From positions 1 through 64,000 of the forward strand of contig CANRFZ010000007.1 in assembly GCA_947630025.1 (NCBI GenBank): a stretch of DNA of 64,000 nucleotides, written 5' to 3'. The DNA is from an uncultured Lachnospiraceae bacterium (GTDB lineage: Bacteria > Bacillota > Clostridia > Lachnospirales > Lachnospiraceae). Made by a program: the position numbers and the translations under genes. Each line of letters opens with the position of its first letter. The stretch's first letter is position 1. Below the pieces are notes generated by a model. The model made no database searches. It was not told the origin of the DNA and was given only the letters and a program-made list of their open reading frames with translations. Below are positions 7,657-17,597 of the stretch, piece after piece.

Positions 7657-10600
7657 ATTTTGCCAGATTCTTTTGGGCGGTGGAGAGCATCAGCTTGATT
7701 CTGTTTAACTGGTTGACCTCGCTGGCGCCGGGATCGTAGTCGATGGCCACGATATTGGACAGTGGGAACCGTTTCCGCAGCTCTTTGATGACGCCCTTGC
7801 CGACTACGTGGTTCGGCAGGCAGGCGAAAGGCTGCGTGCAGACGATGTTGTTGACGCCGCTGTGGATCAACTCCACCATTTCCCCGGTGAGGAACCAGCC
7901 CTCGCCGGTCTGGTTGCCGATATTGACGATGGGCTTGGCATATTCCACGATTTGGTAGATGCTCACCGGCGGCGTGAAATGCCGGCTCTTTTCAAAGGCT
8001 TTCGCGGCCTGCCCGCGCAGCTTCTCCAGCGCCCAGATACCAAACCGGGAGACGGCGGCGGCTTTGCGCGACGTTCCCAGATAATCCGCCTTGTAGATCT
8101 GGTTGTAAAAGCAGTAGAGCATGAAGTCCAGCAGATCGGGAACGACCGCTTCCGCGCCCTCGCTCTCCAACAGTTCCACCAGATGATTGTTGGCGGCGGG
8201 AGCGTACTTTACCAGTATCTCGCCCACGATGCCGACGCGGGGCTTGCGGAGATGTTCATGGATCGGGATCTCGTCAAACTCCCGGATCATCTGCGTGCAC
8301 ATCTTCTGGAATGTAACGTAGTTTAAGTGTTTCCTTGAGACAAAGGCGCGGCATTTTTCCACCCATTTCCGGTGGACGGCCTCCACCGCGCCGGGTTCTT
8401 TTTCGTAAGGGCGCATACGGTAGACGCAGCGCATGAAAATATCGCCGAACAGCGCGCTATAGGCGGCGCGGATCAGCAGCTCGGCATTCAGATGGAAGCC
8501 GGGGTTTGTCTCGATGCCGCCCAGATTCAGCGAGATTACCGGGATCTGCGGCATCCCCGCTTTGGCGAGGGCGCGCCGGATAAATCCCACATAGTTGGTG
8601 GCGCGGCATCCGCCGCCGGTCTGCGTCATGATCAGCGCCACCCGGTTGACGTCGTATCTGCCGGACAACAGTGCGTCCATGATCTGGCCCACCACCATCA
8701 GGGAAGGATAACAGGCGTCATTATTTACATATTTCAGCCCCACGTCTACGGCGTGGCGGTTGTCGTTGTCGAGCACTTCAAAGTGGTAGCCGCAGGCTTC
8801 AAAAGCCGCCTGCATCACCTCGAAATGGATCGGCGACATCTGCGGACACAGAATCGTGTAATTCTGCCGCATTTCCTCCGTAAACGCCACCTTCGTGATG
8901 GCGCTGGAGTGGATCTCGCGCTTCTGGTTTTTCTGCTCCCGCACACGGATGGCGGAGAGCAGCGAGCGGATGCGGATTCTGGCGGCCCCCAGATTGTTGA
9001 CTTCGTCGATTTTCAGACAGGTATATATCTTGCCGGAGCCGGAGAGGATGTCGTTGACCTGATCCGTCGTAACGGCGTCCAGACCGCAGCCAAAGGAGTT
9101 GAGCTGGATCAGATCCAGATCGTCCCTTGTCTTTACGAAGCTCGCCGCGGCGTAGAGCCGGGAATGGTACATCCACTGGTCGGAGACGATCAGCGGACGC
9201 TCCGGCGCCGCCAGATGGGAGACGGAGTCTTCCGTCAGGACGGCGATGTTGTAGGAGTTGATCAGCTCGGGGATGCCGTGGTTGATCTCCGGATCGATAT
9301 GATAGGGCCGTCCGGCCAGCACGATGCCGCGGATATGGTTTTCCTCCATATAGCGGAGCACTTCCTCGCCCTGCCGCTGCATATCCTGACGAACGGCTGC
9401 CAGCTCCTCCCAGGCGGCTTTCGCCGCGTCCATCACTTCCGCCACGGGCAGCTCGTCAAACTCTCTGGTGAGCGCGGCGGTGACGGTCTGCAGATCTTGA
9501 AAGGACATAAACGGATTGCGGAAGACGACCTCGCCGCGTCCGATCTCCTCCACGTTGTTTTTGATGTTCTCGGAGTAGGAAGTGACGATCGGGCAGTTGT
9601 AGTGGTTGTTGGCGTCAGGAAATTCGTCGCGCTCGTAAAAAAGAGCCGGATAGAAGATGAAATCCACCTTCTGGCTGATCAGCCACGCCACATGGCCGTG
9701 GGCCAGCTTCGCGGGATAACATTCCGACTCGCTGGGGATGGATTCGATTCCCAGCTCGTAGATCCGGCGGTTGGAGACCGGCGACAGGACGACCTGATAG
9801 CCGAGTCTGGTAAAAAACGTGAACCAGAACGGATAATTTTCGTACATATTGAGAACCCGCGGTATGCCCACCGTGCCGCGGGGCGCCTTGTCCGCCGTGA
9901 GCGGTTCGTAGGCAAAGAGCCGTTTCAGCTTATAGTCAAACAGATTGGGAATGTTATTTTCGTTTTTGGTTTTGCCGAGACCGCGCTCGCAGCGGTTGCC
10001 GGAGATGTACTGACGTCCGCCCGTAAATTTGTTGATGGTCAGGCGGCAGTTGTTGGTGCAGCCCTTGCATTTCGCCATGCTCGTCTCGAACTGGAGCCCC
10101 GTGATCTGCCCGATGGTGAGCATCGTAGTCTGGTATCCCGCCTCATAGCGTTCGCGCGCGATCAGCGCAGCGCCGAAAGCGCCCATGATGCCGGCGATGT
10201 CGGGACGGATCGCGTCGCAGCCGGCGATCTTCTCAAAGCTGCGGAGCACCGCGTCGTTATAGAAAGTGCCGCCCTGCACGACGATGTGTTTTCCCAGCTC
10301 CGATGCGTCGGACACTTTGATGACTTTAAAGAGCGCGTTCTTGATGACGGAGTAGGCCAGTCCCGCGGAGATGTCGGAGACGGCGGCGCCCTCCTTCTGC
10401 GCCTGCTTTACTTTGGAATTCATAAACACCGTGCAGCGGGTGCCCAGATCGATGGGGTGTTCGGCAAAGAGCGCCGCCTTTGCGAAGTCTTCCACACTGT
10501 AGTTGAGGGATTTGGCAAAGGTCTCGATGAAAGAACCGCAGCCAGAGGAGCAGGCTTCGTTGAGCTGCACGCTGTCCACGGTCTGGTTTTTGATTTTGAT

Positions 10601-11887
10601 ACATTTCATGTCCTGACCGCCGATGTCCAGAATGCAGTCCACATCGGGATCAAAGAACGCCGCCGCGTAGTAGTGCGCCACGGTCTCCACCTCGCCGTCG
10701 TCCAGCAGGAAGGCGGCTTTCATCAGCGCTTCGCCGTAGCCGGTGGAGCAGGAGCGGGCGATCCTCACGCCCTCGGGGAGCAGCGCATAGATCTCCTTTA
10801 ACGAGCGGATCGCGGTTTTCAGCGGACTGCCGTCGTTGCTGCTGTAAAACGAGTAGAGCAGCGAACCGTCCACGCCCACCAGCGCGACTTTGGTCGTGGT
10901 GGAACCGGCGTCGATCCCCAGGAAACAGTCGCCCCGATAGGAGGCCAGCGCGGAGGAAGCCACATGATGCGCACCGTGGCGGCTGCAGAAAGCGTCGTAC
11001 TCGCCCCGAGAGGCAAACAGCGGCTCCATGCGCTCCACCTCAAACTCCATCTTGATGTCGGAGGCCAGTCTGCCCGTCATTTCCTCCATGGTGCAGGAAC
11101 AGTCCTCCTTGGCGTTGAGAGCCGAGCCGATGGCTGCAAAAAGGTGGGAGTTGTCGGTGTCGATGATGTGCTCGTCGTCCAGTTTGAGCGTCCGGATAAA
11201 AGCCTGTTTTAATTCGGACAGGAAATGCAGCGGCCCGCCCAGAAACGCCACGTGCCCGCGGATCGGTTTGCCGCAGGCCAGCCCGCTGATGGTCTGGTTG
11301 ACGACCGCCTGAAAAATGGACGCAGACAAGTCTTCCTTGGTGGCGCCCTCGTTGATTAACGGCTGGATGTCGGATTTGGCAAAAACGCCGCATCTGGCCG
11401 CGATTGTATATAAGGAATGGTAATTTTTGGCATATTCGTTCAGGCCGGAGGCGTCCGTCTGCAGCAGGGCCGCCATCTGGTCGATAAAAGAGCCTGTACC
11501 TCCGGCACAGATGCCGTTCATGCGCTGCTCCACGCTGCCGCCTTCAAAATAGATGATCTTGGCGTCCTCGCCGCCCAGCTCGATGGCCACGTCCGTCACC
11601 GGCGCAAAGGTCTGCAGGGATGTGGAGACGGCAATCACCTCCTGCACGAAGGGAACCTGCAGATGGTTGGCCAGCGTCAGACCGCCGGAGCCGGTGATCA
11701 TCGGGTGAACCGTGACGTTTCCTAAGAGCGCATAGGCCCTGCCCAAAAGATCTGACAGTGTCTCCCTGATGTTGGCAAAGTGCCGCTGATAGTCCGAAAA
11801 GAGCACTTGATGATTCCGGTCCAGCACGGCGATTTTGACGGTGGTGGAACCGATGTCGATGCCAAGTGTATACTGCATTTCACTCAT
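7655..11887 (-). CDS. fused acyl-CoA dehydratase activase / DUF2229 / reductase-component protein
   Basis: A 1410-residue fusion related to the activator and electron-transfer parts of 2-hydroxyacyl-CoA dehydratases and to the BadF/BadG/BcrA/BcrD ATPases. Two ASKHA-type ATPase modules follow each other: [10 protein letters not shown] with cluster-ligand cysteines C127 ([10 protein letters not shown]) and C166 ([11 protein letters not shown]), then [10 protein letters not shown] with ACSSGCGSF and GTRCTVF. After them come a DUF2229-type region ([10 protein letters not shown], then [14 protein letters not shown]) and a C-terminal HgdB-like region. The protein should hydrolyse ATP to drive low-potential electrons into a partner or its own cluster; the substrate is unknown. 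ATG 11887 is preferred over the in-frame 11950 because [13 protein letters not shown] fits the domain start and GGAG lies upstream. It stands alone, with no dehydratase genes beside it. Confidence 0.88.
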   Translation of the reverse strand: MSEMQYTLGIDIGSTTVKIAVLDRNHQVLFSDYQRHFANIRETLSDLLGRAYALLGNVTVHPMITGSGGLTLANHLQVPFVQEVIAVSTSLQTFAPVTDVAIELGGEDAKIIYFEGGSVEQRMNGICAGGTGSFIDQMAALLQTDASGLNEYAKNYHSLYTIAARCGVFAKSDIQPLINEGATKEDLSASIFQAVVNQTISGLACGKPIRGHVAFLGGPLHFLSELKQAFIRTLKLDDEHIIDTDNSHLFAAIGSALNAKEDCSCTMEEMTGRLASDIKMEFEVERMEPLFASRGEYDAFCSRHGAHHVASSALASYRGDCFLGIDAGSTTTKVALVGVDGSLLYSFYSSNDGSPLKTAIRSLKEIYALLPEGVRIARSCSTGYGEALMKAAFLLDDGEVETVAHYYAAAFFDPDVDCILDIGGQDMKCIKIKNQTVDSVQLNEACSSGCGSFIETFAKSLNYSVEDFAKAALFAEHPIDLGTRCTVFMNSKVKQAQKEGAAVSDISAGLAYSVIKNALFKVIKVSDASELGKHIVVQGGTFYNDAVLRSFEKIAGCDAIRPDIAGIMGAFGAALIARERYEAGYQTTMLTIGQITGLQFETSMAKCKGCTNNCRLTINKFTGGRQYISGNRCERGLGKTKNENNIPNLFDYKLKRLFAYEPLTADKAPRGTVGIPRVLNMYENYPFWFTFFTRLGYQVVLSPVSNRRIYELGIESIPSESECYPAKLAHGHVAWLISQKVDFIFYPALFYERDEFPDANNHYNCPIVTSYSENIKNNVEEIGRGEVVFRNPFMSFQDLQTVTAALTREFDELPVAEVMDAAKAAWEELAAVRQDMQRQGEEVLRYMEENHIRGIVLAGRPYHIDPEINHGIPELINSYNIAVLTEDSVSHLAAPERPLIVSDQWMYHSRLYAAASFVKTRDDLDLIQLNSFGCGLDAVTTDQVNDILSGSGKIYTCLKIDEVNNLGAARIRIRSLLSAIRVREQKNQKREIHSSAITKVAFTEEMRQNYTILCPQMSPIHFEVMQAAFEACGYHFEVLDNDNRHAVDVGLKYVNNDACYPSLMVVGQIMDALLSGRYDVNRVALIMTQTGGGCRATNYVGFIRRALAKAGMPQIPVISLNLGGIETNPGFHLNAELLIRAAYSALFGDIFMRCVYRMRPYEKEPGAVEAVHRKWVEKCRAFVSRKHLNYVTFQKMCTQMIREFDEIPIHEHLRKPRVGIVGEILVKYAPAANNHLVELLESEGAEAVVPDLLDFMLYCFYNQIYKADYLGTSRKAAAVSRFGIWALEKLRGQAAKAFEKSRHFTPPVSIYQIVEYAKPIVNIGNQTGEGWFLTGEMVELIHSGVNNIVCTQPFACLPNHVVGKGVIKELRKRFPLSNIVAIDYDPGASEVNQLNRIKLMLSTAQKNLAK

Positions 11888-11958
11888 TGTGAGATCACTC
11901 TCCGTAAAAAAGGTACTTATTAAAATAGGTTTGCGATACGGTATTGACAAACATAGTC

Positions 11959-11987
11959 ATTATACGACACGCCCCGGCAAAAAGCAA
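11959..11987 (-). promoter_or_regulatory. promoter of the activase gene
   Basis: On the minus strand TTGCTT (11987-11982) and a perfect TATAAT (11964-11959) are 17 bases apart. Predicted transcript start is near 11952, about 65 bases before ATG 11887. It is divergent from the plus-strand promoter at 12011-12039. Confidence 0.6.
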
Positions 11988-12010
11988 TCGGATAATTACT
12001 GGAAACAACG

Positions 12011-12039
12011 TTTACATTTAAAGCGGGGAATGTTAAAAT
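12011..12039 (+). promoter_or_regulatory. promoter of the rhomboid-like gene
   Basis: TTTACA (12011-12016), 17-base spacer, TAAAAT (12034-12039) preceded by TG at -15/-14. About 64 bases upstream of ATG 12103, which has AGGGAG before it. Confidence 0.5.
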
Positions 12040-12102
12040 GTATTCAGTCCATGCCCCGAAAATACGTGGGCCGGAACGGACGGAAGAATAGGGAGTGAAT
12101 GT

Positions 12103-12969
12103 ATGAGCCGTTTTGAACGAAAATTCGGAAAGTATGCGATCAAGAACCTGTCCTTTGTGCTTGTCCTGTGCTACGCCGTGGGATATGTGCTGGAACTGCT
12201 TACGGGCAGCACCATCATCCTGTACCTGACGTTAGATCCTTACGCGGTGCTGCACGGGCAGGTATGGCGGCTGGTCACGTGGATTTTGATTCCGCCGTCC
12301 TCCGGCAATATCTTTCTGGTGCTGATTATGCTATATTTTTACTGCTCCATCGGAACGACGCTGGAGAGGACATGGGGAACCTACCGCTACAACGTGTATC
12401 TCTTTCAGGGCTTTCTGTTTACGATTGCCGGGAGCTTTCTGATGATGGGGTATCATTATCTCTTTCACGCAGACCTGATCGCGGCGATGGGGGCCGATGC
12501 GTTCTTTCTGCGCTCGTCGATGAGTTTCAGCACGTATTACATCAATATGTCGATCTTCCTCGCGTTTGCGGCCACGTTCCCGGAGGCGCAGGTATTACTG
12601 ATGTTTCTCATACCGGTGAAAGTCAAGTGGCTGGGCGTCATATACGGCGTCATGCTGGTGTTTGAATTTTTGGCGGACAGTGTCAACGGCAGATTTGCGA
12701 TTTTTGCCTCTCTGCTCAACTTCGTCGTATTTTTCCTCACTTCCCGCAATCTGTCGCATCTGCGGCCCAAGCAGATACACAGACGGCAGGAGTTTCGGCG
12801 CGAGGTGCGGAAAAATCCCCATATCACCAAGCATATGTGCGCCATCTGCGGCAGGACGGAGGAGGACAGTCCGATGATGGAATTTCGGTTCTGTTCCAAA
12901 TGCGAGGGCAATTATGAATACTGTTCCGAGCATCTGTATACGCACACCCATGTGAAAAGCAATCGTTAA
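12103..12969 (+). CDS. rhomboid-like membrane protein with C-terminal zinc ribbon
   Basis: 288 residues with about six hydrophobic segments between residues 15 and 210, in a rhomboid/derlin-like layout (YAVLHGQVWRLVTWILIPPS, then TTLERTWGTYRYNVYLFQGF). I see no GxSG motif at the expected position and no obvious His partner, so it is probably not an active protease. The cytosolic tail contains C246xxC249 (CAICGR), then FCSKCEGNYEYCSEHLYTHTH, which looks like a small zinc-binding ribbon. The start has a good ribosome-binding site (AGGGAG). Function unknown; a membrane anchor or quality-control factor is only a guess. Confidence 0.75.
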   Translation: MSRFERKFGKYAIKNLSFVLVLCYAVGYVLELLTGSTIILYLTLDPYAVLHGQVWRLVTWILIPPSSGNIFLVLIMLYFYCSIGTTLERTWGTYRYNVYLFQGFLFTIAGSFLMMGYHYLFHADLIAAMGADAFFLRSSMSFSTYYINMSIFLAFAATFPEAQVLLMFLIPVKVKWLGVIYGVMLVFEFLADSVNGRFAIFASLLNFVVFFLTSRNLSHLRPKQIHRRQEFRREVRKNPHITKHMCAICGRTEEDSPMMEFRFCSKCEGNYEYCSEHLYTHTHVKSNR

Positions 12970-12984
12970 AAATAAAAAAGGCAG

Positions 12985-13044
12985 AATCACGGCAACACGA
13001 ATCATAACAATACGAATCAGAACGACAGGAATCAGGACATGAAT
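12985..13044 (+). repeat. 15-base degenerate tandem repeat ahead of the sigma-like gene
   Basis: Units of pattern AATCAnnACnAnACG begin at 12985, 13000, 13015 and 13030. The last unit has drifted to AATCAGGACATGAAT and thereby supplies AGGA and the ATG at 13039. Confidence 0.6.
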
Positions 13045-13830
13045 AAAGGCAGCATGAATCACGACAAACAAATTCTTTTTACCGATACGTTAGAGCAGAT
13101 CCGGCAGAAAGCAAAGGCGCAGGGCGGATGCGTCTCGCAGGAGGAGCTGGAGGCGGCGTTTGGCCCGCTGGCGCTCACTGACGCGCAGATGAGTCTGGTG
13201 CAGGACTATCTGCGGCAGAACAGGATCGGCATCGGCGAACCGCCCGATCCGGACGACTATCTGGCGGCGGAGGAGAAAGACTATCTGGAGACTTATCTGG
13301 AGGAGCTGCGGGCGCTGCCGCCATTGTCCGAAGGAGAGAAAGAGGCGGTCACGCTGTCTGCGATGGCAGGCGACATAGATGCCCGCAACAGGCTGACGGA
13401 GGCGTATCTGCCGGAGGTGGCCGAGATCGCTAAGCTATATGCCGGGCAGGGCGTATTTCTGGAAGATCTGATCGGCGAGGGAAATGCGGCGCTATTCGCG
13501 GGCGTCGGTATGCTGGGCGCCATGGAGCACGCTTCCGAGGCGCAGGGGATGCTGGGCAAGATGATTATGGACGCCATGGAAGACGCCATCGCGGAGAATG
13601 CGGAAACAGGCCGCAGAAACGGCAGAATCGCCGACAAGGTGAACAGGGTGGCGGACGCGGCCAGAGAGCTGGCGGAGGAGCTGCACCGCAAGGTGACGGT
13701 AGAGGAGCTGGCGGCGGAGTCCGGCATCAGCAGGAAAGCCATCGAGGACGCCGTGCGGATCAGCGGCGGCAGGATAGAGGATATCGCGGACGGCGCGACG
13801 CGCCAGGCGTCTGCCGGGCGGCAGGCATAG
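13039..13830 (+). CDS. sigma-70-like protein lacking region 4
   Basis: 263 residues. Segments resemble region 1.1 (about 17-66), region 1.2 (about 80-120, YLEELRALPPLSEGEKEAV, then AGDIDARNRLTEAYL), the start of region 2 (about 124-153, EIAKLYAGQGVFLEDLIGEG) and region 3 (about 196-245, ELHRKVTVEELAAESGIS). The DNA-melting and -10-reading parts of region 2 are replaced by an unrelated Ala/Met/Glu-rich stretch, and region 4 is absent. It can hardly be a normal sigma factor; it might bind core polymerase or another sigma and modulate it (inference). ATG 13054 is an alternative start. An unknown 148-residue gene follows 20 bases later. Confidence 0.75.
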   Translation: MNKGSMNHDKQILFTDTLEQIRQKAKAQGGCVSQEELEAAFGPLALTDAQMSLVQDYLRQNRIGIGEPPDPDDYLAAEEKDYLETYLEELRALPPLSEGEKEAVTLSAMAGDIDARNRLTEAYLPEVAEIAKLYAGQGVFLEDLIGEGNAALFAGVGMLGAMEHASEAQGMLGKMIMDAMEDAIAENAETGRRNGRIADKVNRVADAARELAEELHRKVTVEELAAESGISRKAIEDAVRISGGRIEDIADGATRQASAGRQA

Positions 13831-13850
13831 CTGCAAAAAACGGAGGCACT

Positions 13851-14297
13851 ATGGAGACGGATACCAACGGGACAGCCGGGCGGCAGGATAACGATTTCAA
13901 GTATTATATGCAGGATGCGGGCACGCTCTATCTGGGCGCGCGGCTGAGCTATGAGGAGATTCTGCAGCACGAGATGGTCAGCTTTAAATACAAAAGCATC
14001 GTGGAGCATTATATCCTGAAAGATACCGCGCCGGAGACGACGCTGGAGAGCCAGCTTTATTATATGACGCCGGATCAGTTTTCCTACCGCACTTATCAGC
14101 AGCTCAAGGCCAGAGTGCGGGTGAGCCTGCTGGTGCAGAAGCGGCGGCTTATGGGCGGGGTGAAGACGGTGTATGAAAACCGCACGATGAAGCTGGAGGA
14201 GCTGGCGGCCATGAATCTGGCGCAGAAGAAAAAATGCGGCATGGTCATTCAGGAGCTGATCCTGTCCAAGCTGGGCCTGATGTCGTTTACCGTCTGA
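13851..14297 (+). CDS. hypothetical protein next to the sigma-like gene
   Basis: 148 residues, soluble, basic C-terminal half. No family recognised. The middle (YYMTPDQFSYRTYQQLKARV) and the tail (QKKKCGMVIQELILSKLGLM) look like well-formed amphipathic helices. ACGGAGG precedes the ATG. It is probably co-transcribed with the sigma-like gene, 20 bases upstream; the two genes share a short GCCGGGCGGCAGG sequence across their junction. Confidence 0.7.
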   Translation: METDTNGTAGRQDNDFKYYMQDAGTLYLGARLSYEEILQHEMVSFKYKSIVEHYILKDTAPETTLESQLYYMTPDQFSYRTYQQLKARVRVSLLVQKRRLMGGVKTVYENRTMKLEELAAMNLAQKKKCGMVIQELILSKLGLMSFTV

Positions 14298-14416
14298 TTA
14301 AGGCGAAAAATGTAGAAAAGCGCGGTGAATGACGCCCGCAAATGCGAAAATCATCTTGCTTATCGCGTCATTATCTGATAAACTGACAGTGCCAGACAGG
14401 AAAGGCAATAAATTGA

Positions 14417-14468
14417 CAACATTATGACAGAAAAACTGTCATGTTGTGGCTATACTTTTAAAGTATAG
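14417..14468. repeat. two nested inverted repeats in the 310-base gap before the M16C peptidase gene
   Basis: CAACAT..ATGACAG (14417-14430), loop AAAAA, CTGTCATGTTG (14436-14446) forms an 11-pair stem with a three-base bulge. Four bases later comes a 19-base palindrome, CTATACTTTTAAAGTATAG (14450-14468). TTGACA at 14413-14418 overlaps the first arm. The rest of 14298-14607 has no gene; apart from these elements I see the hairpin at 14496-14527 and the promoter at 14543-14571. Possibly an operator pair or a small promoter-driven RNA. Confidence 0.6.
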
Positions 14469-14495
14469 TAATATTCCCTTTTTACTCTAGGGGCT

Positions 14496-14527
14496 GCCGC
14501 ACGGAACATCAGTGCGCGGCCTCTTTT
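14496..14527 (+). terminator. terminator-like hairpin
   Basis: GCCGCAC (14496-14502) pairs with GTGCGCGGC (14512-14520) with a two-base bulge and is followed by CTCTTTTG. It could end a short transcript started near 14475, or read-through from the 13851 gene. Confidence 0.45.
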
Positions 14528-14542
14528 GTATTTCTTTTTGCT

Positions 14543-14571
14543 TTGCTAAGATCCGCCGGGAGTGGTATACT
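14543..14571 (+). promoter_or_regulatory. promoter of the M16C peptidase gene
   Basis: TTGCTA (14543-14548), 17-base spacer, TATACT (14566-14571) with TG one base before it (extended -10). The predicted transcript starts about 30 bases before ATG 14608. Confidence 0.65.
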
Positions 14572-14607
14572 AATCTTAATATGCGGAAACGGAAGGAGAG
14601 TACGCCG

Positions 14608-17529
14608 ATGAAACTGGAGCAGCTGGAGGCTTACACGGTAGTAAACAAGAGAAAACTGGAAGACATCCACTCCATGGGATATCTTCTCAGACACAATAAA
14701 ACGGGCGCAAGGATCACGCTGATCTCAAACGATGATGTGAACAAGGTGTTCTACATCGGGTTCCGCACGCCGCCCAAGGACAGTACGGGCGTGGCGCATA
14801 TTGTGGAGCACACCGTCCTGTGCGGCTCGGATAAGTTCCCGGTCAAGGACCCGTTTATCGAGCTGGCCAAGGGATCGCTCAACACGTTCTTAAACGCCAT
14901 GACATACCCCGACAAGACGGTGTATCCGGTGGCGAGCTATAACGACAGGGATTTTCAGAACCTGATGGACGTCTATCTGGACGCGGTATTCCATCCGAAC
15001 ATTTACCGTGAGGAAAAGATTTTCCAGCAGGAAGGCTGGCACTATGAGCTGGAAAATGCGGAGGATGAACTGACGATCAACGGCGTTGTCTATAGCGAGA
15101 TGAAGGGGGCTTTCTCCTCGCCGGAGGACGTTCTGGAGCAGCAGATCCTGTCGTCCCTCTATCCCGACACGGCGTATGCGGTCGTATCCGGCGGCGATCC
15201 GGAGGTGATACCGCAGCTTACCTACGAGGATTTTCTGGCGTTCCACAGGCGGTACTACCATCCGTCCAACAGTTATATCTATCTGTACGGCGATATGGAT
15301 ATGGCGCAGAAGCTGCAGTGGATCGACGAGGAATATTTGTCCAAGTATGAAGCACTTGCCGTTGACTCGGAGATCGCGGTGCAGAAGCCTTTTGCGGGAA
15401 CCATGACCGCGGAGGCGGAATATTCCGTCTCGGAGAGCGAGTCGGAGGAGGACAACACGTATCTGTCCTACAATATCGCTTTCGGCGTGCAGCCCGACCA
15501 GAAGTTCCAGCAGGCGATGGATACGCTGGCGCAGGTGTTGTGCATGGTGCCGGGCGCGCCGGTCAAACAGGCGCTATTGGACGCGGGGATCGGCACGGAG
15601 ATTGACTGCGGCTATGAGGCGCTGCTGAAGCAGCCGCAGATCTCCATTATCGCCAAGAATACCAATGCGTCCCGGAAAGATGAATTTGTAGAGGTGATCG
15701 AGGGAGAACTGCGGAGGCTGGTTCGGGAAGGGCTGGACCGGAAAGCGCTTGCGGCCAACCTGAACAACAGTGAATTCCGCTACAGAGAGGCGGATTACGG
15801 CTCTTATCCCAAGGGCCTGATGTACGGCCTGAATCTGCTGCAGACATGGCTCTATGACGACAACAGGCCGTTCGTAAACGTGGAGCTATTGGAAACGTTC
15901 CGGGCGCTGCGGCAGGAGGTGGACACCGGTTATTTCGAGGAGCTGATCCGGGAGCATCTGCTTGCCAATCCCCACAAGAGCGTCGTCATCGTAAAGCCGG
16001 TCAGAGGACTGACGGGGCAGAAGGAGCGGCAGCTCGCCGGGCGGCTGGCAGACAGGAAAGCGGCGATGGACGCCGGGCAGATCGACCGGATCATCCGGCA
16101 GACCGAAGCGTTAAAAGCCTATCAGGAGCAGGACGACGAGAAGGAAGCGCTGGAAAAGATCCCGCTTTTGTCGCGGGAAGACCTGAAAAAAGAGGCGGAG
16201 CCGTTTCGCAACGAAATCATGCGGATCGGGGACACGGTGCTTCTGTACCATGATGTGTATACAAACGGCATCGGCTATCTGCGGTTTGTATTCGATCTCA
16301 GACAGGTTCCGCAGGAGCTGCTTCCCTATGTCGGCGTCTTAAAGGCGGTCATCGGGCTGGTCAGCACGGAAAGCTATAGCTATAGCGACCTCTACAGCGA
16401 GATCAACCTGTATACCGGGGGCATCTCGCCGGCAGTCAACTCCTATGCGGATATGCAGGATCTCTCCCAATATACGTTCACGTTTGACTTAAAGGTTAAG
16501 ACGTTGTACGAGAATCTTCCGAAAGCGTTTGCACTGGCGGCGGAGATTCTGACGAAAGCGGATTATACGGACGAGAAGCGTCTGCATGAGCTGATCGCGG
16601 AGGCGCGTTCCGCGATGCAGGCGGATATGACGGTGTCGGGCCACAGGCTGGCGGCGGAGAGAGCCTTGTCCTATCTGCATATGCGCGCCCTGTTAGGCGA
16701 AACGATGCAGGGGATTCCGCTATACCGTCTTCTGGAAGATCTGGAAGAACATTTTGAGGAGAAAAAAGGCGAACTCACCGCCAATCTGCGCAGGATTGCC
16801 GCCTGCATCTTCCGGCCGGAGAATCTGCTGGTAGATTACACGGCAGAGCGGGAAGGGCTGGCAGGCGTCGAGGAGCTGGCAGCACGGCTGAAAGAGGCGT
16901 TGTTTACGGAGCCTGTCGGGACGCCAGTCTATACGCTGACGCCGGAAAAAAAGAACGAGGGGTTCATGACCTCGGCGCAGATCCAGTATGTGTGCCGCGC
17001 CGGAAGCTATCTGGACAAAGGGCTTGCCTACCACGGCGCGCTGAAAGTGCTGCGCGTCATGATGGGATACGAGTATCTGTGGACGCAGGTGCGCGTCAAG
17101 GGCGGCGCGTATGGATGTATGTGCGGTTTTGGCGAGGCAGGGGACTGCTATTTCGTGTCCTACCGCGATCCGCATCTGGCGGGCACGGTGGAGGTCTATG
17201 AGCAGGCGGCGGACTATATCGAACGCTTTGAGGCGGACGAGCGCACTATGACGCAGTATGTCATCGGCGCGGTGGGCGAGACGGATATGCCCAAGACGCC
17301 GGCCATGAAAGGCGCGTATTCGCTGTCGGGCTATATGAGCCACAGGACGTATGAACAGGTGCAGAAAAGCAGAGACGAGATGCTCTCCGCGGATGCCGGG
17401 GCAATCCGTTCTCTGGCGGCATATGTCCGCGCGTTTGTCGGCGACGGATGTCTCTGCGTCGTCGGCAACGAGGAGAAGATCAAGGCCAACGGCGGGATGT
17501 TTGGCCGGACGGACTATCTGTTCCACTGA
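14608..17529 (+). CDS. M16C metallopeptidase (PreP/Cym1-like, insulinase family)
   Basis: 973-residue single-chain zinc peptidase of the presequence-protease type, which degrades unstructured peptides inside a closed chamber. The zinc site is the inverted motif HIVEH (H64, E67, H68), with the third ligand E142 in QEGWHYEL, 73 residues on; LCGSDKFPVKDPF and the second-half R/Y motif region (VKGGAYGCMCGFG, then FVSYRDP) are also typical. Length is normal. The frame is open from 14512, but ATG 14608 has GGAAGGAGAG eight bases upstream and gives the family N-terminus. No signal peptide, so cytoplasmic. Transcribed alone or with the lipoprotein gene 68 bases downstream. Confidence 0.92.
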   Translation: MKLEQLEAYTVVNKRKLEDIHSMGYLLRHNKTGARITLISNDDVNKVFYIGFRTPPKDSTGVAHIVEHTVLCGSDKFPVKDPFIELAKGSLNTFLNAMTYPDKTVYPVASYNDRDFQNLMDVYLDAVFHPNIYREEKIFQQEGWHYELENAEDELTINGVVYSEMKGAFSSPEDVLEQQILSSLYPDTAYAVVSGGDPEVIPQLTYEDFLAFHRRYYHPSNSYIYLYGDMDMAQKLQWIDEEYLSKYEALAVDSEIAVQKPFAGTMTAEAEYSVSESESEEDNTYLSYNIAFGVQPDQKFQQAMDTLAQVLCMVPGAPVKQALLDAGIGTEIDCGYEALLKQPQISIIAKNTNASRKDEFVEVIEGELRRLVREGLDRKALAANLNNSEFRYREADYGSYPKGLMYGLNLLQTWLYDDNRPFVNVELLETFRALRQEVDTGYFEELIREHLLANPHKSVVIVKPVRGLTGQKERQLAGRLADRKAAMDAGQIDRIIRQTEALKAYQEQDDEKEALEKIPLLSREDLKKEAEPFRNEIMRIGDTVLLYHDVYTNGIGYLRFVFDLRQVPQELLPYVGVLKAVIGLVSTESYSYSDLYSEINLYTGGISPAVNSYADMQDLSQYTFTFDLKVKTLYENLPKAFALAAEILTKADYTDEKRLHELIAEARSAMQADMTVSGHRLAAERALSYLHMRALLGETMQGIPLYRLLEDLEEHFEEKKGELTANLRRIAACIFRPENLLVDYTAEREGLAGVEELAARLKEALFTEPVGTPVYTLTPEKKNEGFMTSAQIQYVCRAGSYLDKGLAYHGALKVLRVMMGYEYLWTQVRVKGGAYGCMCGFGEAGDCYFVSYRDPHLAGTVEVYEQAADYIERFEADERTMTQYVIGAVGETDMPKTPAMKGAYSLSGYMSHRTYEQVQKSRDEMLSADAGAIRSLAAYVRAFVGDGCLCVVGNEEKIKANGGMFGRTDYLFH

Positions 17530-17597
17530 CCGGCGAAAAAAGACAATGTTTTCTGCAGGAAAATATGCAATAGATACAAAGAAAAACGGAGGAGACT

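Noticed and set aside
8372-10801. 809-codon open frame opposite the activase gene
   Set aside because: Antisense shadow of a GC-rich gene; no ribosome-binding site and no recognisable domain, whereas the other strand has clear motifs.
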